In this document: piece by piece, positions 38,968-47,501 of the stretch
Position numbering within the stretch: the first letter of the stretch is position 1
Layout: every line of letters begins with the position of its first letter
Assembly: GCF_026011795.1 (NCBI RefSeq)
Contig: NZ_BRVS01000004.1
Span: 124,001-188,000, forward strand
Direction: 5' to 3'
Length of the DNA stretch: 64,000 bases
Origin: Arthrobacter mangrovi
Lineage (GTDB): Bacteria > Actinomycetota > Actinomycetes > Actinomycetales > Micrococcaceae
Translations under genes and position numbers: made by a program
The notes under the pieces: generated by a model
The model's database searches: none
What the model was told of the DNA's origin: nothing
What the model saw: only the letters and a program-made list of their open reading frames with translations

Positions 38968-40413
38968 ATGACCAAGACTGCCCTCCACGCCCCCTCCCCC
39001 GTCGAAAGCGGCTTAAGCCCCCGCCCCGACCGCGCTGCCCGTCGTCGCCGTATCCTGCTGGTAGCGGCGGCCGGTCTCGCAGTCCTGGGCCTGGCCGCCC
39101 TCCTGCTGGGCGGTAGCATCCTCAACCCGGCGCCCGCGACGGACCCGGAGACGAGAATGAGCGCTGTACAGATCATCCCGCTCGTCGTGCTGGTCGTGAT
39201 GTTCGTCGTCGCGACGAAGTGGCCGCTGAACATCGGCGTGATGGGGCTGGTCGCCTCCTTCGGCGTCGGCTACTTCATGCTCGGAATGACCGACAAGGAG
39301 ATCCTTGGGGAGTTCCCGGCCAGCATCGTGATGACGATCATCGGCGTCACGTACTTCTTCAGCATGGCGCAGCGCAACGGCACCATCGACATCGTCGTGC
39401 AGACCTTCGTGCGCCTGGTCAGGGGCAGGACGATGCTGTTGCCTTGGGTGTTCTTCCTGATCGCGGCGGCGCTGACTTCGCTCGGAACCTTCTCCCCGGC
39501 TGCTGTCGCCCTGCTGGCACCGGCGGCTATCGGATTCGCCTACGAGTCGCGCCTCCACCCGGTACTGATGGGTGCTTTCATTATCAACGGCGCCCACGCC
39601 GGAGGCTTTTCCCCGCTGTCCGTGGCCGGCGTGCTGGTGCACGACATTTCCGTGGAAAACGGCTTCCCGATTTCCCAAGGCGGCCTCTTCGCAGCGAGCT
39701 TCGCGCTCAACCTGATCCTCTCCGTCCTGACCATCGCCCTGTTCGCGGTCCTGGGCAGGCTGCGGGACGGTCAGCCCGGACAGCAGGCCGCTCTCGACAC
39801 AAGCGGCCACGTCCGTCCCCGCGGGCAGCAGATCCTCACGCTGCTGCTGATTGCCGTCCTGCTGGTCTGCACCCTGGGCTTCCACATGCCGATCGGCTTC
39901 GTCGCCCTCTCCGCCGGGCTCCTGCTCGCGCTGGTCAACATCAAAGAACACCAAACGTTCATTGGCGGAGTCTCCTGGTCCACGGTGCTGCTGGTCGCGG
40001 GCATGATCACGTACGTCTCGCTGCTCCAGCACGTCGGCGTGATCGACACGCTCGCCGAGCATGCCCTGGCCCTCGGCGCTCCGCTGCTGGTCGCACTGGT
40101 CCTCTGCTACGTGATCGGCGTCGGCTCCGCCTTCGCCTCCTCCACCGCCCTGCTGACCGCGTTCATCCCGCTGGCCGGACCGCTCCTGGCCACCAGCGCG
40201 CTCAGCGCCTCCGGAACGGTCGCGGCACTTGCCATCGCCGCCACCGTTGTCGATGTCTCCCCGTTCTCCACGGACGGCGCGCTCGTGGTCGCCAATGCCC
40301 GAGAGGACGATCGCCAGCGCGTCTACCGCCAGCTGATGGTCTACGCCGGAGCCGTCGTGCTGGCCGCACCCGCGCTGGCCTGGGCCATGCTGGTGCCGAC
40401 GGGCATCATGTGA
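38968..40413 (+). CDS. MatC-like dicarboxylate transporter (SLC13/ArsB-type fold)
   Basis: A 481-aa membrane protein with about twelve helices. Its repeated glycine/serine-rich re-entrant segments (LGTFSPAAVALLAPAAIGFA, GVGSAFASSTALLTAFIPLA) and overall layout match the malonate/C4-dicarboxylate carrier family MatC. The N-terminal 40 residues are an unusual Arg-rich and hydrophobic extension before the conserved part. AAGGAG lies 6 nt before the ATG. Transport of the PrpF substrate is the contextual guess. Confidence 0.88.
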   Translation: MTKTALHAPSPVESGLSPRPDRAARRRRILLVAAAGLAVLGLAALLLGGSILNPAPATDPETRMSAVQIIPLVVLVVMFVVATKWPLNIGVMGLVASFGVGYFMLGMTDKEILGEFPASIVMTIIGVTYFFSMAQRNGTIDIVVQTFVRLVRGRTMLLPWVFFLIAAALTSLGTFSPAAVALLAPAAIGFAYESRLHPVLMGAFIINGAHAGGFSPLSVAGVLVHDISVENGFPISQGGLFAASFALNLILSVLTIALFAVLGRLRDGQPGQQAALDTSGHVRPRGQQILTLLLIAVLLVCTLGFHMPIGFVALSAGLLLALVNIKEHQTFIGGVSWSTVLLVAGMITYVSLLQHVGVIDTLAEHALALGAPLLVALVLCYVIGVGSAFASSTALLTAFIPLAGPLLATSALSASGTVAALAIAATVVDVSPFSTDGALVVANAREDDRQRVYRQLMVYAGAVVLAAPALAWAMLVPTGIM

Positions 40414-40441
40414 CCCCGCCGCAAGGACCCGCAAAACGGGT

Positions 40442-40478
40442 CGAGGGCCCGCCGGCAGCTGCCGCCGGCGGGCCCTCG
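40442..40478. terminator. Strong hairpin between matC-like and lysR genes
   Basis: A 15-bp perfect stem (40442-40456 with 40464-40478), loop AGCTGCC, lies between convergent genes and can serve both. No T-run on the plus strand. Confidence 0.75.
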
Positions 40479-40525
40479 GCCTATGTCCCGGCACGGTCAT
40501 TCTGATCCTGTTCCGGTCTTCGAAC

Positions 40526-41440
40526 CTACCCCTCCGAAGATTCGATGAGGCGGTCCAGGACATAGCGCAGCGGGGGCCAGGTGCTCCGCCCCTTCCTTGT
40601 CTGCGCATAGGCGCGCAGCACGACTTCGGGCTGGTTCAGGGAGAGAATTGCGACGCCGGGGCCTGGCTTACGGTCTCCGGGCAGCAGGCCGATCCCCATA
40701 TCCGCGACGATGAGGTCCTCCACGAGGTCCAGGCTGTCAGCTTCGTGCCGGATCCTGGGCTCGAAGCCCGCGAGGGATCCGATAATCCGCAGCACGTCCG
40801 CGTCCGCCCGGTTACGTGAATTGCCGATCCAGTCCCGTTCGCGGTAGGCGGCGAAGACGGCCGGCGAGCTCCCGCGACCCCGACCGTGGCCGGCGGCATC
40901 CAGCGGGACGCCCAGTCCCCATGGCGTGGACCAGAGCGGCGTAAGGTCGAGCCGGGGGTCGGCGGCCAGGGCGGCCAGGCTGTAGTCGTAGGTGAGCGCC
41001 AGATCCACCTCGTCGGCGAGCAGCATCTGGATCGCCTCCGCCGGTTCGTGTTCGTGCACGGTGACCTGGAGCGAGGGGTGCCTGGCGGCAGTCGCCTGGA
41101 TGATCGGCATGAGGCTGCGGCGGATGGCTGTGGCGAAACCTGCGACCCGCACTGTGCCCGCCGGCTCGGCACCGGGCTGGAGATCGGCGCGGGCGGCGTC
41201 GACCGCGGTCAGGATGGTGACGGCATGGGCGGCCAGGCGCCGGCCGGCCGGGGTCAGCCGCACTCCCCTGCCGCTCGGTTCCAAGAGTACGGCGCCGGCT
41301 TCGCGTGCCAGGACCGCCATCTGCTGGGAGACCGTCGAGGTGTTCGTGCCGAGGAGGTCGGCGACTTCGCGCATCGAGCCGCTGCGGGAAAGCTCAAGGA
41401 AGGTACGGAGGCGCTTGGTGTCCACAGAATGATTGTTCAT
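40526..41440 (-). CDS. LysR-family transcriptional regulator
   Basis: A 304-aa regulator. The N-terminal helix-turn-helix reads VDTKRLRTFLELSRSGSMRE followed by TNTSTVSQQMAVL, and the effector domain begins PAGTVRVAGFATAIRRSLMP. No ribosome site precedes either possible ATG (41440 or 41464); the mRNA may be leaderless. It is divergent from an EamA exporter gene with only 68 bp between starts, so it probably controls that exporter, in the manner of amino-acid-responsive LysR regulators (inference). Confidence 0.9.
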   Translation of the reverse strand: MNNHSVDTKRLRTFLELSRSGSMREVADLLGTNTSTVSQQMAVLAREAGAVLLEPSGRGVRLTPAGRRLAAHAVTILTAVDAARADLQPGAEPAGTVRVAGFATAIRRSLMPIIQATAARHPSLQVTVHEHEPAEAIQMLLADEVDLALTYDYSLAALAADPRLDLTPLWSTPWGLGVPLDAAGHGRGRGSSPAVFAAYRERDWIGNSRNRADADVLRIIGSLAGFEPRIRHEADSLDLVEDLIVADMGIGLLPGDRKPGPGVAILSLNQPEVVLRAYAQTRKGRSTWPPLRYVLDRLIESSEG

Positions 41441-41508
41441 ATTTTTTGGATGGAATGCACACATTCGTCACGTGGACACGGACGAGCTCGAACGCTCTAC
41501 TGAATGTC

Positions 41509-42423
41509 ATGGCGCCCACCCTTCCCGTATCCCGCACGGCCACCGGCACGATCATGGCCGGTGCCTCCATGTGCTGTGTGCAACTGGGCCTCGCGGTCTC
41601 CGTCGGCCTCGTGGACCGCGTGGGCGCCGGAGGGGTCGCGTGGCTGCGGCTGGCCTGCGCAGCAGTCCTGGTGGTTCTGTTGACCCGGCCGTGGCGGATG
41701 CGTTTCAGCGCAAGTGCCCTGCGCACGTGCATGTTGCTGGGTGTGGCCACCGCCGGGATGACCATCCTGTTCATGGCTGCCGCGGCACGGCTTCCGCTGG
41801 GAACGGCAGTCGCCCTCGAATTCCTCGGTCCGCTCGGGGTGGCGGTCGCCCGCGGCAAAGGGGCTGCACGCCTTTGGGCCGTGGTCGCCGGCGCCGGCGT
41901 GCTGGCGCTGACCGAGCCGTGGCACGGGCAGACGGATCTGCCAGGGGTCCTCTTCGCGCTGGGCGCGGCGACATGCTGGGGGGCCTATATCCTGCTCACT
42001 CAGCGCGCCGGCGATGAGGTGGCCGGCATCCACGCGCTGGCCGTTTCGATGCCGGTCGCCGCGATCGTGGCGACCATCACCGTGGGCCCGTCAACCTTCG
42101 GCCACCTCGATCTGGCCCTTCTCCTCGCCGGATTCGGACTGGCGCTGCTGCTGCCCGTAGTGCCCTTCAGCCTTGAGATGCTGGCACTGCGGCGGCTGAG
42201 CACGGCCGCCTTCGGCACCCTGATGTGCCTGGAGCCGGCGATCGGCCTCGCCGTGGGGCTCGTCTTCCTGGGCCAGGTTCCCGGTCCTGCGGCGGTCGTC
42301 GGCATCGCCCTGGTCATCGCCGCAGGAATCGGGGCCACCCGCACCGGAGAGCGGACACTTCCTGCCGGAGATCCGGAGGGTCTCCGCGCGCCGTCGGCCA
42401 TGGCCCCGGACGTGCAGCGATAG
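41509..42423 (+). CDS. EamA/RhtA-type exporter (DMT superfamily)
   Basis: A 304-aa membrane protein with ten helices in two EamA repeats; ALEFLGPLGVAVA near residue 103 is the RhtA-subgroup signature (threonine/homoserine exporter). It probably exports an amino acid or metabolite. The frame is open far upstream; I use MAPTLPVS at 41509, just before helix 1, although no ribosome site is visible, and the ATG at 41454 is possible. C-terminal 30 residues are hydrophilic. Confidence 0.85.
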   Translation: MAPTLPVSRTATGTIMAGASMCCVQLGLAVSVGLVDRVGAGGVAWLRLACAAVLVVLLTRPWRMRFSASALRTCMLLGVATAGMTILFMAAAARLPLGTAVALEFLGPLGVAVARGKGAARLWAVVAGAGVLALTEPWHGQTDLPGVLFALGAATCWGAYILLTQRAGDEVAGIHALAVSMPVAAIVATITVGPSTFGHLDLALLLAGFGLALLLPVVPFSLEMLALRRLSTAAFGTLMCLEPAIGLAVGLVFLGQVPGPAAVVGIALVIAAGIGATRTGERTLPAGDPEGLRAPSAMAPDVQR

Positions 42424-42552
42424 CCCCGCGGCGGCCACGGGTTGGCTGCTGAACGGCTGGACAGCCGGGTCCGGGCGGCACGAACAGGCCTCCGCGCGTC
42501 CCCGGACGGGACCAAGGTCCTGACTTCTACCCGCCCCTACCCGGCAGCTTCT

Positions 42553-42601
42553 GATCGGCTATATGATGAAAATCTAAATTACTGAATCACGAAAGCCGAT
42601 C
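42553..42601. promoter_or_regulatory. AT-rich promoter region of the ArsR-SulP operon
   Basis: GATCGGCT (42553-42560) and AGCCGATC (42594-42601) are perfect inverted copies flanking a 33-bp AT-rich segment that contains TATGAT (42562-42567), a good -10. The flanked region is the probable ArsR operator zone. The downstream half overlaps the ribosome-binding area of arsR. Confidence 0.45.
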
Positions 42602-42605
42602 CGCC

Positions 42606-43001
42606 GTGCCCGATCTCCCGAACTTCCACGCCCCGCTGTACGAGGTCAAAGCAAACCTGTTCAAGGGCCTGGCCCACCCCATCCGGATCCGGCTGCTCGA
42701 GCTGCTCGCCGCGGCGCCCTCGGTTTCGGTCACCGACCTGATCGCCGGAACCGGCCAGGAGGCCTCGAACATCTCGCAGCACCTGGGTGTCCTCCGCCGG
42801 CATCACCTGGTCGTGGCCGAGCGCCGGGGGCTGCAGGTCTTCTACAGCCTGGCCTACCCGCAGGTCGCTGAACTGCTGGCCGTGGCCAGGAGCTTCCTGA
42901 CGCAGGTGCTGGAGACGACGCAGAAAAACCTCGAGCTGTCCATGGCGCCGGCGGCGGAGGCTCCGGCAATGGGCACCGGAACCGAGGGGACGCAGCCGTG
43001 A
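42606..43001 (+). CDS. ArsR-family transcriptional regulator
   Basis: A 131-aa winged-helix protein with ANLFKGLAHPIRIRLLELL, then the recognition helix EASNISQHLGVLRRHHLV. It contains no Cys at all, so the thiolate metal sites of ArsR/SmtB are absent; the signal may be a non-thiol metal, anion or another ligand. The start is GTG. It ends in a GTGA overlap with the SulP gene, so it is coupled to the transporter it presumably controls. Confidence 0.92.
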   Translation: MPDLPNFHAPLYEVKANLFKGLAHPIRIRLLELLAAAPSVSVTDLIAGTGQEASNISQHLGVLRRHHLVVAERRGLQVFYSLAYPQVAELLAVARSFLTQVLETTQKNLELSMAPAAEAPAMGTGTEGTQP

Positions 43002-44740
43002 GCCCGCTGGGCGCCGCCCGCCAACTGCTGCCCGGCCCCGAGGATTTTGTGCCGCTGCGGCGCACCTGGAAGAACGACCTGGTCGCCGGCGTCACGGTCG
43101 GCATCGTGGCCCTGCCGCTCGCGCTGGCCTTCGGCGTCAGTTCCGGCGCTGGCGCCGCCGCCGGGCTGATCACGGCGATCGTGGCCGGCCTCGTCGCGGC
43201 AGTCTTCGGCGGCTCCAATGTGCAGGTCTCGGGCCCCACCGGGGCGATGGTGGTGGTGCTCGCGCCGGTGATCGCGGCCCACGGCATCCAGTCCCTGGCC
43301 CTCGTGACGATCATGGCCGGCCTCATTGTGCTCCTCGCCGGCATCCTCCGGCTCGGCCGCGCCGTCAGCTACATTCCCTGGCCCGTCATCGAGGGATTCA
43401 CCCTCGGCATTGCCGCCATCATCTTCCTGCAGCAGGTGCCGGCGGCGTTCGGCGTGCCCGCGGGCGGGAGCACCAATGCCGCGGTGGCCGCCTTCCAGTC
43501 GCTGCAGGCCACGGACTTCGCTACGCTGTTCTGGCCCGTGGTGCTGGTGCTGGTCGTCGCCGCCATTATGGTCCTGGCCCCGAAGCTCCACCCGCAGCTG
43601 CCCGGCTCCATCATCGGCATCGTCGTCGCCACGCTGCTCGCCGAACTGGCCGGCCTGCCCGTCACCCGGATCGGCGAGCTGCCGGCCTCGCTGCCCGCGC
43701 CGTCCCTGCCCTTCGTGGACCCGGCCCTGGCCATGACCCTGCTCGGCCCGGCGCTGACCATTGCCGCGCTGGCCGCCATCGAATCGCTGCTTTCCGCCCG
43801 GGTCGCCGCCTCCATCTCGGACACCGGCCCCTACGACGCGGACCGCGAGCTGGTCGGCCAGGGCCTGGCCTCCCTCGCGTCGGGCTTCTTCGGCGGCATG
43901 CCCGCCACGGGCGCGATCGCCCGCACCGCCGTCAACATCAGGGCCGGCGCCCGGACCCGCGCCGCCGCCGTCGTCCACGCCCTGGTGCTGCTCGCCGTCG
44001 TCTACCTCGCCACGGGACCGGTCTCCCGGATCCCGCTGGCCGCGCTGTCCGGCGTGCTGATGGTGACCGCCTTCCGGATGGTCTCGCCGGCCGCGCTGCG
44101 CAGCGTCATCGGCTCCACCCGTGCGGACACCGCCACCTTCGTGGTGACGGCCGTCATCACCGTCTCCTTCGACCTGATCCAGGCCGTCGAGATCGGCATC
44201 ATCGTGGCGGCGTTCTTCGCGCTGCGGTCCCTGGCGAAGGCCAGCGGCGTGCACCGCGAGGAGCTCCCCGGTCCGGCCCGCGAGGGGGACGAGCAGATCG
44301 CGCTCTTCCGGCTGGACGGCGCGCTGTTCTTCGGCGCGGCGGAACGGATGCTCGAGCGCGTCGGCGCCATCCGCAACGTACAGGTGGTCATCATCCGCAT
44401 GTCGCAGCTGCAGATCCTCGACGCGACGGGCGCCCGGGTGGTGGCCGAGCTCGTCACCGCGCTGGAGCGCCGAGGGGTCACCGTGCTCATCAAGGGCATC
44501 CAGGAGCGGCACCTCAAGCTTGCCGCGCGGGTCGGCATGCTGGAGTCGCTGCGCCACCACAAGCATCTGTTTGCCGAGCTGGAACCGGCGGTGGAGCATG
44601 CGCGCAGCCACGTGCGCCGGGCTCGGCAGGCCGCTAACGACGGCGGCGCGTCGACTGCGCGGGGCGCGTTGCCGGGCGGTGGTCCGGCAACCGCGGCAGA
44701 GGCGCCGCGCGGCAAATCCCTGCCTACAGTAGACGGGTGA
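42998..44740 (+). CDS. SulP-family anion transporter with STAS domain
   Basis: A 580-aa SLC26/SulP permease: DLVAGVTVGIVALPLALAFG leads the first helices and VSGPTGAMVVVLAPV gives the anion-binding region. The C-terminal STAS domain (about 425-540) has LQILDATGARVVAEL. The substrate may be sulfate or bicarbonate (BicA type); sequence alone does not decide. About 40 C-terminal residues beyond STAS are Ala/Gly-rich. GTGA overlaps at both ends put it in a three-gene operon. Confidence 0.93.
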   Translation: MSPLGAARQLLPGPEDFVPLRRTWKNDLVAGVTVGIVALPLALAFGVSSGAGAAAGLITAIVAGLVAAVFGGSNVQVSGPTGAMVVVLAPVIAAHGIQSLALVTIMAGLIVLLAGILRLGRAVSYIPWPVIEGFTLGIAAIIFLQQVPAAFGVPAGGSTNAAVAAFQSLQATDFATLFWPVVLVLVVAAIMVLAPKLHPQLPGSIIGIVVATLLAELAGLPVTRIGELPASLPAPSLPFVDPALAMTLLGPALTIAALAAIESLLSARVAASISDTGPYDADRELVGQGLASLASGFFGGMPATGAIARTAVNIRAGARTRAAAVVHALVLLAVVYLATGPVSRIPLAALSGVLMVTAFRMVSPAALRSVIGSTRADTATFVVTAVITVSFDLIQAVEIGIIVAAFFALRSLAKASGVHREELPGPAREGDEQIALFRLDGALFFGAAERMLERVGAIRNVQVVIIRMSQLQILDATGARVVAELVTALERRGVTVLIKGIQERHLKLAARVGMLESLRHHKHLFAELEPAVEHARSHVRRARQAANDGGASTARGALPGGGPATAAEAPRGKSLPTVDG

Positions 44741-45222
44741 GTACCGAAGCAGTGTCCCGTCCCGCCGTCGTACGCAAGGCGAATCCCTTCCAATGGCTGG
44801 TGGCGGTGGCCAGCATCCCGATGGCCACGCTGGTGGCGCTCTGGGTGGTGGCCGGGCGGCTGCTCTTCGGCGTCTCCGGGCCCATGGTCGCGATCCTCGG
44901 CTACAGCCTCGGGCCGGCACTCTTCATCCTGCTGCTCATCGCCGGCGTGAAGACCACCGCGAACGCCTTCCGCAGCCGTCCTGCCGGCCCACCCGCGAAG
45001 ACCTGCGCCCTGCTGCTCGGGGCCTGGCTGGCGGCCATCGGCTTTGGCTTCACCGTGCCGGACTTCGGCGACAACGGGGGCTCCGCCATGTCCGCGTTGG
45101 CCGGTGAATCCGCGCTCGGCATGTCGACTGCACTGTGCAACCCGCTGGGCATCATCTCCGTCGGACTCGCCATCACCGTCGCCGTGACATCCTGGCGGGA
45201 CGCGAAGTACGGCCGGCACTAG
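44737..45222 (+). CDS. Four-helix membrane protein of unknown function
   Basis: A 161-aa protein with four hydrophobic helices (WLVAVASIPMATLVALWVVAG; an ILGYSLGPALFILLLIAG region; two later) and a short polar loop DFGDNGGSA between helices 3 and 4. No family recognised. It starts at the GTG that overlaps the SulP stop, so it is very probably coexpressed and may be an accessory to the transporter. Confidence 0.75.
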   Translation: MSTEAVSRPAVVRKANPFQWLVAVASIPMATLVALWVVAGRLLFGVSGPMVAILGYSLGPALFILLLIAGVKTTANAFRSRPAGPPAKTCALLLGAWLAAIGFGFTVPDFGDNGGSAMSALAGESALGMSTALCNPLGIISVGLAITVAVTSWRDAKYGRH

Positions 45223-45291
45223 CCGCGGGCCGGAAAAGCAAGGCACATGCAATGACGGCTTTCGCGCCCATCGACCCCGGCAGCGGCAGAG

Positions 45292-45576
45292 CTAATAGCG
45301 GAAGACCGCGTAGATGCCCAAAACGATCAACGGGCCGATGAACACGAGGACGAGCATGATCCATTGCCAGAGGGAGACCATGTGCCACCCACGTCCGCCA
45401 CTCCCTGCTTGCTCGTCAGCAGGGGGCGTGGAGGAGGAGTCCGGGGGAGAAGGCATGCCTGCCCCGGCCGCGGATGGCGCGTCGGCTCCGGCCGGCGGAT
45501 GTACTGCTTTACTGTCGTCGGGACGGCCGGCACCATCCAGGTTGCTCGACACATATCCAGTTTCGGGCACCAGCAT
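45292..45576 (-). CDS. Small single-helix membrane protein
   Basis: A 94-aa frame whose C-terminal 25 residues (WIMLVLVFIGPLIVLGIYAV) form one membrane helix after a Pro/Ser/Gly-rich N-terminal part. No family. A start at the Met before VSLWQWIM would give about 29 aa and is also possible. Ribosome site GGGCGG is weak. Confidence 0.5.
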   Translation of the reverse strand: MLVPETGYVSSNLDGAGRPDDSKAVHPPAGADAPSAAGAGMPSPPDSSSTPPADEQAGSGGRGWHMVSLWQWIMLVLVFIGPLIVLGIYAVFRY

Positions 45577-45684
45577 GAATCCGCCCTGAGGCGCAACTGT
45601 GAAGATGCTGGGGAATTTAGCGGCCAGCAGGATGGCGCTTCCGGCCAGCGCACCAGCCCTATCGTCAGGGACATCCTCTAAGAC

Positions 45685-46056
45685 TCATGCTTGCGGCTGG
45701 ATGGCGGGCTTCTCTGTCTCCTCCGGCTGAGTCGCGGCGAAAATGCTCAGCAGCGCGCCGATCTCCTGATGCGCGGTTGAAGGGTGCCGGAAATGCTCGT
45801 GCTCTTCGACCGTGTAGTGAGTCCGCCGGCCTGATTTGCGGCGGTGGAGATAGCCCGCCTTTTCGAGGTCCGCCAGGATATGCAAGGTTGCACGCTGTGT
45901 GATTCCGACGGTCTCAGCGATGTTTTGCACCAGCATGTTGGGGTTGCTGGCTACGGCGATGAGAACGTGGCCGTGGTTAGTGAGGAACGTCCAAGGAGGT
46001 CGCGGGACCGGGTCCGGGCGGTCAACGTCCGTGTTCGTGGAGTTCGCGCGTGCCAT
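45685..46056 (-). CDS. MarR/ArsR-like winged-helix DNA-binding protein
   Basis: A 123-aa protein with the winged helix PPWTFLTNHGHVLIAVASNP, then MLVQNIAETVGITQRATLHILADLEKAGYL and a basic wing RRKSGRRTHYTVEEH. The C-terminal tail is short. AAGGG precedes the ATG at 46056; the frame extends upstream without support. It probably regulates transcription, with an unknown signal. It sits alone among small minus-strand genes. Confidence 0.8.
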   Translation of the reverse strand: MARANSTNTDVDRPDPVPRPPWTFLTNHGHVLIAVASNPNMLVQNIAETVGITQRATLHILADLEKAGYLHRRKSGRRTHYTVEEHEHFRHPSTAHQEIGALLSIFAATQPEETEKPAIQPQA

Positions 46057-46200
46057 GGGTGCTGCCCTTCCCTCGCATGTACCAGAATCCTCACCAGTGT
46101 GCCGGAAGGGAGTCGCGGTTCGTCCTTCGAAACACGCACCATCTTCGTGCCCGGCGCGGGTACTGCAGACGCGTCGACGCGCGGCTGGAGACATCCGCCC

Positions 46201-47298
46201 TCATCGCGTGCCGCCATCATGCCCGGCTGACTCCCGCTTGTCATCGACAGCGGTTGCACCGCCAACTCGCAGATTCGACGTGGCCACAGCGTGGCGGCTC
46301 CGCCATACCGGTTCCAGTTCAGCGTCCTCTTCCGCGCTGGCGATGGGGAAGGGCGGGTCGACCGGATGAGGCAGCGGCTTCCGGCCCTGTCCGCGGGTGG
46401 CGCGGAGACTGGCCACGACCGAGACCGTGATGATGGAGACAACCACTGCCAGCGAGACGACGGTGGGAATGTAGAACAGGTCGATTTTGAGGAACATTTT
46501 GATGCCCACCCAGATCAGCACCAAGGCAAGTCCCACCTTGAGGTAGATGAAGCGGTGGATCAAGTCGGCGAGCAGGAAGTACATGGCGCGCAGGCCTAGG
46601 ATCGCGAAGGCATTGGCAGTGAAGACAAGGAACACCTCGTCCGTGATAGCGAAGATGGCCGGGATCGAATCCACCGCGAAGACCACATCGGTGGCCTCGA
46701 TCAGCACCAGCACCGCCAACAGCGGGGTGGCCAGCAGCGCACCCTGGCGCCGCACCAGCAGCTTCTGCCCGTGGTAGGCCCCCGTCATAGGAACCATCCG
46801 GCGGAAGAGCCGCAACACTACGGACTGCTCCGGGTTCAGGTGATCATTGCGTTGCCGGATCATCCGGTACCCGGTGTAGAGCAGGAAGGCTGCGAAGACG
46901 TACAGAATCCAGGCGAAGTTCTGGATCAGCACGGAGCCCGCGGCGATAAAGATTCCGCGGAAGATGAGCGCACCGAGCACGCCCAGAAACAGGACACGGT
47001 GCTGGAACTCCCGCGGGACCGCGAAGTAGCTGAAGATGATGGCCCAGACGAAGACGTTGTCCACCGAGAGCGACTTTTCGATGAGGTATCCGGCGAAGTA
47101 CTGCTGGCCGAACTCCGCACCCCAGCCCATCCACACCAAAACACCGAAGGCGACACCGAAGGCCACCCACACGCCCGACCACAGGGCCGCCTCGCGCACA
47201 CCGATCACGTGGGCGTGACGGTGCGCGAACAGGTCGATGGCCAGCATCACCACGATAAAGGCCAGCACCGCGGCCCAAATCCAAAACGGTACATCCAT
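46201..47298 (-). CDS. terC: TerC-family membrane protein (putative Mn2+ exporter)
   Basis: A 365-aa membrane protein with about nine helices and the family motifs LSVDNVFVWAII, then TDVVFAVDSIPAIFAITDE. The Asp residues in these two segments form the metal-binding path; TerC/Alx members export manganese and support metalation of secreted proteins. Hydrophilic C-terminal tail of about 60 residues. The start ATG lies right after a terminator T-run, with GGAGGG of the hairpin as ribosome site. The 5' leader is a Mn2+ riboswitch, which agrees with the function. Confidence 0.94.
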   Translation of the reverse strand: MDVPFWIWAAVLAFIVVMLAIDLFAHRHAHVIGVREAALWSGVWVAFGVAFGVLVWMGWGAEFGQQYFAGYLIEKSLSVDNVFVWAIIFSYFAVPREFQHRVLFLGVLGALIFRGIFIAAGSVLIQNFAWILYVFAAFLLYTGYRMIRQRNDHLNPEQSVVLRLFRRMVPMTGAYHGQKLLVRRQGALLATPLLAVLVLIEATDVVFAVDSIPAIFAITDEVFLVFTANAFAILGLRAMYFLLADLIHRFIYLKVGLALVLIWVGIKMFLKIDLFYIPTVVSLAVVVSIITVSVVASLRATRGQGRKPLPHPVDPPFPIASAEEDAELEPVWRSRHAVATSNLRVGGATAVDDKRESAGHDGGTR

Positions 47299-47299
47299 G

Positions 47300-47329
47300 A
47301 AAAAACCCTCCGATCGAATCGATCGGAGG
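47300..47329 (-). terminator. Riboswitch-controlled terminator before terC
   Basis: On the minus strand CCTCCGATCG (47329-47320) pairs with CGATCGGAGG (47316-47307), loop ATT, followed by six Us (47305-47300) and then the terC start. The 5' arm shares CCTCCG with riboswitch helix P1, so both cannot form together. The 3' arm also contains the ribosome site GGAGGG, so the same hairpin can hide it. Confidence 0.85.
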
Positions 47330-47410
47330 TCTCTCCCGGCCCGGGGGCCTGTCCGCCGGGCCGCTACGGGCCGTACTGACGACGGGACGATTCGGGGGTA
47401 CTCCCCTCCG
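47324..47410 (-). promoter_or_regulatory. yybP-ykoY manganese riboswitch upstream of terC
   Basis: On the minus strand the leader reads CGGAGGGGAGTACCCC, then CCCGTCGTCAGTACGG, and ends GAGAGACCTCCG. GGGGAGUA, CGUCGUCA and GAGACC are the conserved Mn2+-binding and junction parts of the yybP-ykoY aptamer. P1 is CGGAGG (47410-47405) with CCTCCG (47329-47324). Because P1 and the terminator compete for the same CCTCCG, metal binding should turn terC on. Confidence 0.88.
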
Positions 47411-47501
47411 TGTGCGATAAGTGAAGCACGCTTCATGTATCGCGGTCAAGAGACCTCGTGGCCCTTTTTCCGACTGGTCCAAGAGCGTATCGTACGAGGC
47501 G

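Noticed and set aside
42854-44920. A 688-codon minus-strand frame opposite the SulP gene
   Set aside because: Arg/Gly/His-rich antisense shadow, typical of GC-rich coding DNA.
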